This document shows positions 33,749-44,019 of a DNA stretch of 64,000 nucleotides, one piece after another. This stretch comes from Orientallactaga sibirica (taxonomy: Eukaryota > Chordata > Mammalia > Rodentia > Dipodidae), in contig JAEOAD010000029.1 in the NCBI GenBank assembly GCA_036365145.1, positions 18,110,001-18,174,000 on the forward strand, written 5' to 3'. Each line of letters begins with the position of its first letter. Position 1 is the first letter of the stretch. The notes under the pieces were generated by a model. The model was not told the DNA's origin and did not search any database. It saw only the letters and a list, made by a program, of their open reading frames with translations. The translations under genes were made by a program, and so were the position numbers.

Positions 33749-33930
33749 TTTTTTTTGTTTGTTTGTTTTGTTTTTTGTTTTGTTTTTTGTTTTTTCAAGG
33801 TAGGGTCTCTAGCCCAGGCTGACCTGGAATTCACTCTATAGTCTCAGGGTGGTCTCAAACTCATGGCAATCCTCCTACCTCTGCCTCCCAAGTGCTGGAA
33901 TTAAAGGTGTGTGCCACCATGCCCGGCCCC
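33749..33930 (-). mobile_element. B1 SINE, minus strand
   Basis: Ten-bp target-site duplication with one mismatch: AGACCAGTGA (33739-33748) and AGACCAATGA (33931-33940). A long G/T tail (the A-rich tail of the minus copy) precedes AAGGTAGGGTCTCTAG. Confidence 0.92.
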
Positions 33931-35285
33931 AGACCAATGAAATTGGAAGAATTACCAGAACAGACTTCCAAAACTTCTGTCCCACAAAATTGGATAATTT
34001 GGAAGAAATGGTTGAATTCTTAGATAAATGCCACATACCATAATTAAATCCAGAGCAGATAAATCTCACAAACAAACTTAAATAATCTATCAAGACTGAA
34101 AATGTAATAAAAAAAAAAACCTCCCCCAAATAAAAAGTCCAGTATGTGATGTGTTCTCAGCTATATTTGAACAAATCTGCAGAGAAGAACTAAATCTACT
34201 TTTTTTTCAAGTCTTTTAATATTATCAGAGAACAATGTATGCTCCCCACCTCTTTCTCTGAACTAGCATCATCCTAATACCAAGAATAGACAGGGCTACA
34301 TCATGAAACAACTATAGACCTTTATCCCTGATAAACTTACATGCAAAAATCATGAACAAAATCTTTTCAAGCTGAATTCAACAACACATCAAAAGCATTA
34401 CCACCTCAATAAAGCAGACATCATCCTAGGAATGCTGGGATGATTCAACATATGGGAATTGATCAATGTAATACACCACACTGATAATTTTAAACACAAG
34501 ATAGTTTCAGAGAAATGCAGAGAAGGCCTTTGACAAAATACAACATGACTTCATGATCAAAGCACTGGAGAGACTAGGAATTGAGAAATTATATCTCAAC
34601 ATAATAAAGGTTATACGCACAACACCTAAAACCCAAATCATACTGAATGGGGAAAGACTAAAGGAGTTCCCATCGATGTTGGGAAAAATACAGGGCTTCC
34701 CACTCTGACCATTGCTCTTAAACATAGTATTAGAAGTCCAAGGTCAAGCAATAAGACAGGAGAAAGATATAAAAAGGGAACAAATTGGAATGTAAGAAGT
34801 CAAACTAGCCCTATTTACAGACAACATAAACTGCATAAATTACCCAGAAGACTCTACCATAAACCTTCTAAAGTTGATAAATTCCTTCAGTAGAGTGTCA
34901 GGATATGAAATCCACACACAAAACACAGTAGCCTTCTGATATGCCAAAGACAAATAAAAGAGAACGCAGTCAGAGAGGTTTTCCCATTTTCAATAGCCAT
35001 AAAAAAATAAATCAAATATCTTGGACTAACAGTAACCAAGGAAGTGAAAGACCTATATGATGAAACATAAAATCACTCAAGGAAGAAATTGAGGAGACAT
35101 GAGAAGATGGGAGGACCTTGCATGCTTTTGAATAGGTAGGATAAATATTGTGAAAATGGCTATTCTACCAAAAACAATATTCAGATTCAACACAGTACCA
35201 ATAAACATCCCACCATCATTCTTCACAGAGATAGGAAAAAAAAAAAAATCTCCAAATTTTATGGAATGGCAGAAGGCCCTAGCTA

Positions 35286-35286
<1 letters not shown>

Positions 35287-35324
<38 letters not shown>

Positions 35325-35326
35325 AT
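35287..35326. repeat. (AAAT)n microsatellite in L1 ORF2
   Basis: About ten AAAT units between codons for the RPSYK-like and NTSG-like parts of ORF2. No SINE body accompanies it, so it is either in-situ expansion or the remnant of a lost SINE. Confidence 0.9.
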
Positions 35327-35960
35327 ACTTCTGGTACCTCTGGAAGCATCACTGTACCTGATATAAATCTATACTAAAAAGCCATATTAATAAAACAGCA
35401 TGATATTGGCAGAAAAACAGACATATAGATCAATGTAACCTAATTGAAAACCCAGCCCTTAGTTCAAGAAAGTACATTTACTTGATCTTTTACAAAGGCA
35501 CCAACAACGTACACTGGAGAAAAGACAACATGTTCAATAACTGGTGCGGGAGAAATTGGATAACAACAGGTAGAAAAATGAAACTGGAACCACTCCTCTC
35601 ACCATACACAACAATCGACTCCAACTGGATTAAAGACCCCAATTTAAGAAGTGAAACTCTCAAACTACTGGATGAAACATTGAGGGGAATCCTCCACACT
35701 ATAGGAGTGGGGAAAGACTTCCTGAATGATACACCAGTAGCCCAGGAAATTAAACAATCACTCAAACAATGGGACTTCATGAAGCTAAGAAGCTTTTGTA
35801 CAGACAAATATATCATAAACAGAGCCAACATAGTACCCGTTGGATGGGAGAAAAAAATTTCACCAGCTATACCATTGTCTGAGGCCTACTATATAGAGTG
35901 TATAAAGAACTCACAATCTAAACAATAAAAAGTCAAATAATCCACTCAAAAAATAGGGCA

Positions 35961-36180
35961 GGGATGGAGAGATGGCTTGGCAGTTAAGGTGCCTGCCTGC
36001 CAAGCCTAAGAACACTGGTTCCAATCTCCAGGTCCCATGTTTAGCCAGATGCAAAAGGTGACACAAGAGCACAATGCTGCACTTGCACACAAGGGGGCGT
36101 ACATGTCTGGAGTTTGTTCACAGTGGCTGAGAGGCCACTGGTGTGCCCATTCTCTCTCTCTCTCTCTGTGACTCTGTCAA
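35961..36180 (+). mobile_element. tRNA-headed SINE, long subfamily
   Basis: Exact 14-bp target-site duplication AAAAAATAGGGCAG at 35947-35960 and 36181-36194. It carries the same extra internal segment (GCACTTGCACACAAGGGGGC) as the copy at 20016. Confidence 0.93.
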
Positions 36181-37618
36181 AAAAAATAGGGCAGAGAACT
36201 GAATAGAGAATTCTCAATGAAATACAAATATGTTGAAATACAAATAGCTTATCCTCACCTAAGAAAATGTTCAACATACTTAGCCATCATGGCTAAGATT
36301 ACTCCAGAAAAGATGGCAATCATTAAAAAAATCAAATAAGAAATGTTGGTGAGGATGTAGGCAAAGAGCAACCCTCACTAACTGCTGGTGGTAGTGCAAA
36401 CTTCTAAAAACTACTGTGGAAATACATATGGAGACTCCTGGAAAATATCAAAATATAGCTCCCAGCGTACCCAGATCTTTCCCTACTGGGCATCTATCCT
36501 AAAGGCTCCATTCTTCACTGCTAAGGTATTTGCACAACCATGTTTACAGCTGTTCTATTCACAAGAGCTAAGTACTGGAATTAACCTTGATGCCCATTGT
36601 TTGATGAATGGATAATGAAGACGGGGTACACATAAATAATGGAATTCTATTCAGCAGTAAGACAAAATGATATAATGAAAACTGTACAAGAATTGATGGA
36701 CTTGGAACTAATCATATTCAGTGAACTCACACAATCACAAAAAACAAAATGCTGCCTGTTCTCTCTCATCTTTGGTTCCTAAACTGGAACTGCTTGAGTT
36801 GCAGTTATACCTGATAAGCAACTCAAGGGACAGATAAGGGAGACAGTAGGGTCTGGAAGAAGAGGAATGGGATGGAAGGGGAGATGTACACCAAACCAAA
36901 TCCAAAATTAATTGGTACCATGGAAACCTTACTTCTGCATAGCAGGATAAAGAATATTACCCTTTATCAGAACATGGAGGGATAATCTGCTTAAAAAAAA
37001 AAATAAATAAATAAAAGGTCCTAGAGTGGGTGGTATGAAATCTAGCCCTAAAACCCTATTTGTCCCTATCTTGTAATTCTCAGTACCAGAAACTGTTTAC
37101 AACCCACATTGAGCTGTTGACCAGAAACCTACAATGTTCCTAAACCAAGGCAGGCTTCTCTCAATGCCCTTTCTTAGTCACCTGAAGTGAAAGTTAAGAC
37201 CCTTTTGCTGAAGATACCACATGCTGCTTATGCAGACATGAAGATCTGTATGAATCTTGAAGGAAGCCAGATCCCAGGTTGTTAGTCCATATAGTGCTGA
37301 GAAGTGCTACTTGAGCTGCTGGGAGAAAAGGGTCAACAACATTGGGAGCAAGCAGGAGATACTGCTATATGAAGGAAACTGCAATGTCAAGATGTATACA
37401 CCTGTGCAATAGTGCCAGAGAGCCTAGGTGGGTAGCCAACTTGATTTTCTAAGAGATCCACTCAATGGAAAGCAGCCCATAGCTGGAACTGGGAGCCAAG
37501 TCAGAATCTTATGGAGACCAAAAATTTGGAAACCAATGAGAATGTCCCATTAATCTTTGGTGAAAAATGTGGCTTCAGTCATCAAAATCTCCCTAAGTTA
37601 ACAATTCTTATCCCTTTT

Positions 37619-37659
37619 TTAAAAAACTTTTTTTTTAAATTTTTTATTTATTTATTTGC

Positions 37660-37698
<39 letters not shown>

Positions 37699-37870
37699 AG
37701 GTAGACAGAGAGAGAGAGAATGGGCACACCAGGGCCGCTAGCCACTGCAAACGAACTCCAGATGCACGTGCCCCTTGTGCATCTGGCTTATATGGGTCCT
37801 GGAGAATCAAACCGGGATCCTTTGGCTTCACAGGCAAATGCCTTAACCGCTAAGCCATTTCTCCAGCCCC
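37619..37870 (-). mobile_element. tRNA-headed SINE, minus strand
   Basis: Exact 17-bp target-site duplication CAATTCTTATCCCTTTT at 37602-37618 and 37871-37887, the longest here. It has a pure (GA)n tract at 37663-37694 and a short (ATTT)n. Little divergence suggests a young insertion in the L1 3' UTR. Confidence 0.95.
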
Positions 37871-38870
37871 CAATTCTTATCCCTTTTAACCTGTGCTGAT
37901 CTCACTCACTATTTGAGAATCTGTTTTTCTTTTTCAGAAAGCAAAGAGAACTGAAGAAAGCCAAAATCTATCAACAAGACAAGTACACATAGCTGTCTGT
38001 CGGTCAGCTGATGAACTATCCCTAGCAGCTAGGGCCCAGGTGAAACCATAGAGGAATTGGTAAGATGAGCAAGAATGCTGCATCCATGTTGAGCTGACAA
38101 TCTTCACCATTGTGATGGAGATAGACAATGAGGATACTCAAAATGCACCAAAGCAGATATCCAGAAGCTATTGAGAGCACAACACTAAACACACCCACCA
38201 AGGCTCATGGAATTTTGCAGAAGCAAATACAGAAAGAATGTAAGAGTCACAGGGTGGGAAGGAATGTTTAGTGACAATACCATCCCCATAATTAATGAAT
38301 GCTGTTCTTACAGCTCATAACTCACAACCCCTTGATAAATACCAGCAATCCTACAGAGGAGGGCCATCAGCAGCATGGGAGCAGAGTATGTAAATGATGA
38401 TACCACCACATGATATGTCCATACAAAATTTCTACTTAATAAAAATAAAAGAAGATATTAGAATATGGAACAGCCCCATGTTCATTTAATGGCAGAATTA
38501 ATATTATCAACATGGATAAATATCAAAAGCAATCTATAAGTTGAAAAAGTCAATGCCATACATTAAAGGAATTTTAAAAATCATATGATTAATTTTGATA
38601 AACAAATATCCCCGATTGCTGAACCAAGTCAGAACCAAAAGGCATTACCATTCTCATTTCAAGTTATTTTATAGTGCCATAGTAACAAAAAAGCATGGTA
38701 CTGGTACTAAAACAGACCTGTAGGTGAAGGGAATAGAATAGAAGAACCAGCTATAAACCAAAACACCTACAACTACCTGATTTTTGGCACATATGTCTAA
38801 AATATACACTGGGGAAAATATATTGCTCTTCAACAAATGGTACTGGGAAAATTGGATATTCACATTTAAT

Positions 38871-39204
38871 TGAGCTCCAAGAATTAAGCATCCAATTAGA
38901 ATGAGCCTCATTATCAGGTTCAGGTCTATAGAATGGACCCTGCTTGGTTGATGGGTGCCTAGAACTAACCCTGACTCAGGAAGGGTCTGTCCAGAGGTGC
39001 TATATTCCAGAAAAGTTGAAAAAGTATCAACAAGAAGCTGCTGTTACTGATGCATTCAGCCATGTTGGGTAAGACTGAATCAGAATGGATTTATAGTCTT
39101 GCAGGAGCATGGTAGCATTGCTCTCCTTTGGTTCCTCGCTGAATAATCTCAACTCCCTCCCCCAAAAAAAACAAGCTACCTTGCTCCTAATCTTCCTTCA
39201 TCTT
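38871..39204. other. Unclassified sequence
   Basis: Between the last recognisable old-L1 block and a B4. I see no gene or repeat that I can name. Confidence 0.35.
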
Positions 39205-39405
39205 TACCACACCTGGAACACAATGATCCAGCTAGCCTAGCTAGTCAGGAAGCTCCAGAGTTTCCCGTCTGCAACCTCAGTGCTGGGATTACAAACTCCT
39301 CTTACATGCTTGCCTTTTACATAGATGGTAGATATCCAAAGTCAGGGCCATATGCTTGCTCAGTAATCACATTACTAAATGAATTATCTCTCCAGTCCCC
39401 TAAGT
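39205..39405 (-). mobile_element. B4-like SINE, minus strand
   Basis: Reverse B4 order on the plus strand: CCAGCTAGCCTAGCTAGTCA, CTCAGTGCTGGGATTACAAA, CATATGCTTGCTCAGTAATC and GAATTATCTCTCCAGTCCCC. Confidence 0.6.
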
Positions 39406-42299
39406 TGCTTCATTTGGGGTATTCATTTGGTCATAGTGATAAGAAAAGTAATTAATACTTCCTCACAAATTGAAACCTGAATCAATTTCATGTAATACAC
39501 ACCTAAACCTATGCCTGTAAATAGCATATTACCTAACTGAATTCAGGGAGAAAAATTAATAATATGTTAAGTTTAAAAGTGCAAATTCAATGATTGCATT
39601 TCAAAGCTCAGCATTGCTAAAAGGCAAGAAAACATAGCAACTATGAGTAGCCTTGTTTGTACTGGCTTATTTAATTTTAAACTAAAATAAGCGATAATTA
39701 TATTAATCATTAATTCTTCCCTTCCCCCTGCCAAATCTAAATGTCAATAATTTAATTGAAATAATGAGCCTCAGGTGTCCCACTGCTGGGGAAACAGATG
39801 CAGTATTACCAATAATAAACAAAATTGTACTTCACACAATAGACGTTTATCAGATTAAGTTTTCAGGCAAGGTAAAATGAGATGCCTAGCTTCAAGTAAG
39901 AAAGATAATTTCATCTTCTTTTGTCCTATTTTTAAACAAGATTCCTTTATGTGGTGAATCAGATAATGTTGTACCTATTATAACTTGTATTTTTATCAGG
40001 TAATTAAAATAAAACAAAAGCCTCAAGCAGCAAAGATTCTATTTTCATGCAAATCTTCCTAGTAATAAAAGATGAGTAAAGAAAAATGAAAGAAAATATC
40101 TATAAGACATGGCCTCCTTTTTATTTGAATTAAATAGCATTTAAACAATTCTCATTAGCTCTGAAATCATTTTTGCATTGGTTACTAATTGCTCAAAGGG
40201 ATGAATTTTCTGAGATATTATGTGGGTGCTTTTTATTTCAGTTGAGGAATTATTTCATATTTGAAATCAAAGAATATATTAAAATTGCAAACAAAGTTGG
40301 TTTTTAATTAGGAAATTGGCAATTATCTTACTCATTTCCTATCTTGCTGGCTTTATAATGCATGTCTTCAAATTACCTTTCTAAGGCAAAAATTGTATCC
40401 TTTCCCACTTCCTTACATTATTATTGGTCAGTAGCTTATTTCAGTACAGTAAAATAATTGTCATTATAATTGAAAAGAAATGTTAGGCACATCATGGTAA
40501 GAGAATTCAATTTTTAGATGAGAGGATCACAGAATAACTCACTACCAAAGACTGACTTCATAAGTTTGGTATACAAAAATTAATATTTACCTCTTATCAT
40601 CTTTATCAGATTATATAATATCTTAGTTTTTGCAGAAATCGCCTACTAAGAGAAAAAGGGAGTGATATATTACTTAATTTATAAAGATGACATTTTTTTG
40701 AATATAGAAAATAAAATGATACATTAAAAATTTAGTGATAAATTAGAAATATCTTTTCCACTTCTTTCACTTAAGAAGCCTGGAAGTTGCCAGAATCTCT
40801 TGCAGAACAATGTCCCAAGCACTAGATACAAGTCTCTAACATATTTCCTTGCACTGACAGTGTGTGACTCCACATACCTTCAAAGGGAACATCAGAACAG
40901 ACTGGGTATCTACTGGTGAGACCAGAAACAAATATAGTTGCATGATGTTTGGTGGCAGTGTTAAAAGAATAAAGAATCAGCTTGGAAACCACCCACAGGC
41001 ATGCTAGGACAATTTTAGCAACATATTATTGTTGTAAACACCAGTGAAAAATGCAGACCTCTGGATGGGACTAGCAATACTTGTAAAAGAACCATTAAAG
41101 GAGGTCTACCAAATGATATATTTCCAGGGATATCCTTTTGTAAATACCCAAGTGTTCCTTCCAAATGCACACAATGTTCATCCTCAAAGCTGTCTTTTTA
41201 ATTTTTGTGTTTTCATATGTATCACTTCTCTGGTATTTGCTGATTCCTGGGATACATTTCAACATGTCCTATAGAAGTATTTTCTAGGCAAATATCTTGC
41301 CATCTCTCACTCTTTTTGTGCTTTATTTAGCAAATAATACCTGATACTGAGTATTAGTGCATGAAATTTACAGTACACTGCATAGTCAGTATCTCAAGAC
41401 TATATTCTTGGCAAATAGTTGTTGTTGCCTGTGTTCTCACCTGAGAAACACAAAAAACTTCCCCTTGGCACTCTCACTTTCATGGGGCAGATAACATAAC
41501 ACTTTGTGTGTTCTAGGATTTGACTTTGTCATAAGTTGGAAAAGAAAGTGGGAATGATAGTATATGGCTTTTTGTAGCTGAGTAAAATCAGAGCACTAAA
41601 TCTCAGAAGGTTCCAAAATCTAGGGGAGTTAGAGCAAATAGTCAACGTCAGGTTAGGCTGATAACAAAATCTATGATTTTTCCACCACATGAATGCAAAA
41701 CACTGAGTAGCTTTCTAACAACTACTTTTTTTTTTTTAATCAATGCAAGAGTAGGGATTTAAAATTCTTAACTGTAAATACCAATTTTGTATCACATTAC
41801 AGAGACAACTTTGGCTTTTAAAACAGTTTCTTCTTTCTGCCTCTGCCAGCCTATCATGTGCATGGAATGATTTGGTTGAATATTAACATTTCATACAGAG
41901 AGGTCACAAATTTTATTTCCTGATACAGTTTGTATACTAGGACCGTGGCTTCTAGTTCCTTTCATTCTCTGATATCATCTAGAAAAATGTTTTGAGCAAA
42001 TAAACAGAAGTATAAAACAATTCTCCAAAGAAGGGGTTCATTTTGGAACTTTACATATCTATACAGGTACTGAAACATGGCTCAATATTAAAAAGGTCCA
42101 ACTTCTTCTCCCCATTAAGAAGACCACATAACATTCACTTCCAAGATAATCTCAACCTTTAGGTATTAGTAACATTTAGTAGCAGAGAATGAAGGACTCC
42201 TTACTCAATACTGTGGGATTTACAGTTAATTTTAAGTCAAGTTCATAATTTTCTAGACATCAGTCTTTTTCTGGTGTGTACTCTGTCATCCTGTGTCAC
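39406..42299. other. Repeat-poor interval
   Basis: Nearly 2.9 kb in which I recognise no SINE, LINE or LTR, unusual for this window. The sequence is AT-rich with no long open frame. A 76-residue frame at 41044-41274 has no recognisable domain. It could hold conserved noncoding DNA, but sequence alone does not show that. Confidence 0.5.
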
Positions 42300-42312
42300 A
42301 AGTGCTTGTCTT

Positions 42313-43350
42313 GAGAGTTTATGGCTAAGATGGTGGTGTAGGAACCATGCCAAAACAGCCTAAGGGAGAAAAAAAAAAAAAAAAAGCCAGCAAAATACAC
42401 TCTTCTACTAAAAAGTGAGGTGTATAGTAAATTATCAACCACAACAGAGAAGTGGGAGAGATACAGACCATCTAGAGCCCACAGAACAGGCACAAGTGGC
42501 TCCAGTGATGGCAAGCTCCACACTGCTGCAGCCACCAGCCTTGGCCTGAGCTACAGGAAAAAAACAAACAAAAAAAAAAAAAAAAAAACAGGTGAGGACA
42601 TTTTCCATTCATGCCAGCCTCCTCACAAACTCAAGAAACATTGAAGGAGGACAGCAGAGACCAATGGAGCAACTTGTGAAGAAGAAGATCATGAAAACCA
42701 GTGGTCAGACTTCAGCCTCTACCCACAGCCTCTCCTCCCCCACTGCCAGCACAAGTGGCAACAAGCACCAGAGACCTGGGGAAGGGAGCTCACCTACACA
42801 GCACCCAGCACAATCAGAGCAGTGATGCACAGATCCAGCAAGCCTACCTGAGCCCACAGCACAGCAAAGAGGGACCCAAGTGGTCATGCAGCATAGCTGA
42901 GACCAAAGCTATCCCAAAAGGTAACTGGGATTACACCAAGTCAGTACTCACCAAATAAGCTTGGTATATAGGCTTGCATTGGAAGGGCTAATTTCACCAT
43001 ACTTGTCATGGTAAATTATATGTTAAATCTGGTGGATTGTCAGATTTGACATTCTTAAATGAGCTATATTTTGCAGTCCCACCCTTGAGCAGGGATATAA
43101 CCCAACAGACCCCTGTCCCACCCTAGATTTTCTGAGCCCTGGGAGTGTTTTCCCTCCCACTCTTTGGTCCTAACCCTGAACAGAGATACACCCCAATAGG
43201 CCAGTTTCCCTGCCCTAGCCTTTCTGAGCCCTGCATGCATGATCGCTAGTACCTGCCACCAATTATTCTCACCCACTAACAGGGACCCAGGCCAGCAGGC
43301 CACTGTCCCGGCCTTTCTTAGGCCCATGCCTGGCTTGGAACACTGCACAG
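42313..43350 (+). promoter_or_regulatory. L1 5' UTR, non-monomeric type
   Basis: Starts GAGAGTTTATGGCTAAGATG. Includes two A-rich runs (about 42367-42384 and 42560-42588) and C-rich blocks with GAGCCC repeats around 43080-43330. There are no tandem monomers like those of the L1s at 5036, 14150 and 32485. The YY1-like AAGATGG is 15 bases in. Confidence 0.55.
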
Positions 43351-43351
43351 T

Positions 43352-43535
43352 CTAAGAACTTATGGCTTCCAACACAAACTATCCAGCAAAAGGATCCCTC
43401 ATAATAGATGGTGAAAGAAAAATTTTCCAAAATAAAAATCAGCTATACAACTAAATGAACACCATGCCAAACCTACAAAAAGTATTTCAGGGAATTCTAC
43501 ACATAGAAGAAGCAAATAACTAACCACAAGTGCCT
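43352..43535 (+). pseudogene. L1 ORF1 C-terminal remnant
   Basis: One frame reads NYPAKGSLIIDGERKIFQNK and, after a stop, LQKVFQGILHIEEANN, the end of the ORF1 C-terminal domain. The N-terminus, coiled coil and RRM are absent upstream, so most of ORF1 has been lost from this otherwise full-length copy. Confidence 0.6.
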
Positions 43536-43619
43536 GTGAGAAGTAGATCACAATAACCAAACTGTGAGAAAGCACAAAAACTACAAACACCAAGAAAACA
43601 CCAAATCACATAAACCACC

Positions 43620-44009
43620 TGTAGCAGATAGCTTCAGGTTCACTGAGATGAACTTCCAGACCAGGCACAGTTATGGAGGAAGGGATATTATTTATTGAAG
43701 CTTACAGATCCAGGGGAAGTTCCATAATGGCAGAAGAAGCTGGCCTGCCTTCACAGGGCCAAGCAGAGAGAGAAAAAAAACCAAACCCACCAGGCAAACA
43801 GCACAAAGAGCAAAACTACAGCCCAAAAGCCACAGCACACTTCAGGAACTCCCGCTAGGCACACTTTGTATATCTTTACAAAGGAATCTCAAACCCACCA
43901 TCATACCTTAATGCCCAGTGACATTGCCTCTAGCAAGGTGATTGCAGATGCAAACGATAAACTAATAAAACACTGAATATATTGGGGGCCATATATTCAA
44001 ACTACCATA
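43620..44009 (-). mobile_element. MaLR (ORR1-like) solo LTR, minus strand
   Basis: Begins TGTAGCAG and ends CTACCATA on the plus strand (TG...CA when read minus). A 5-bp duplication CCACC is exact at 43615-43619 and 44010-44014. The polyadenylation signal appears as TTTATT near 43690. It separates the L1 inter-ORF region from the ORF2 start. Member of a four-copy family in the window. Confidence 0.75.
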
Positions 44010-44019
44010 CCACCACAAT

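Larger units (their letters stand above)
33935..36782 (+). pseudogene. L1 ORF2 remnant without endonuclease
   Basis: From the pre-RT block (CPTKLDNLEEMVEFLDKCH) through a damaged RT to a 148-residue frame at 35482-35928 (KGTNNVHWRKDNMFNNWC ... QEIKQSLKQWDFMKLRSFCTDK), ending at a stop near 36782. The RT catalytic box at 34814-34825 codes FTDN in place of FADD. Stops and frameshifts are frequent. The SINE at 35961 and the (AAAT)n at 35287-35326 interrupt it. Confidence 0.85.
32467..38446 (+). mobile_element. 6-kb L1 inserted in the old L1
   Basis: Flanked by a diverged target-site duplication, GGAGATACTAGA (to 32466) and GAAGATATTAGA (38451-38462). Order: tandem 5' UTR monomers (32467-32910), further 5' UTR (to about 33510), half a SINE, a B1, ORF2 from the RT-proximal region (33935-36782) and 3' UTR (to about 38446). 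ORF1, the endonuclease and the inter-ORF region are missing. It contains SINEs at 35961 and 37619 and an (AAAT)n at 35287. Confidence 0.85.
28370..38870 (+). mobile_element. Old L1 split by nested insertions
   Basis: ORF2 sequence runs in order through 28370-28529, 28863-29901, 30108-30441, 32384-32466 and 38447-38870. Landmarks are the spacer after the endonuclease (GGCAAAGTTTATAGCTACAA), RT blocks (GGATTCATTCCAGAAATGCA, CAATAGATGCAGAA), an FSDD-coding catalytic box at 30222-30233, AACACTGAAGAAAGAAATT at 32433, and TGGTACTGG...TGGGAAAATTGGAT at 38690-38860. The interruptions are a B4, a SINE, a solo LTR and a 6-kb L1. The copy is heavily mutated. Confidence 0.8.
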
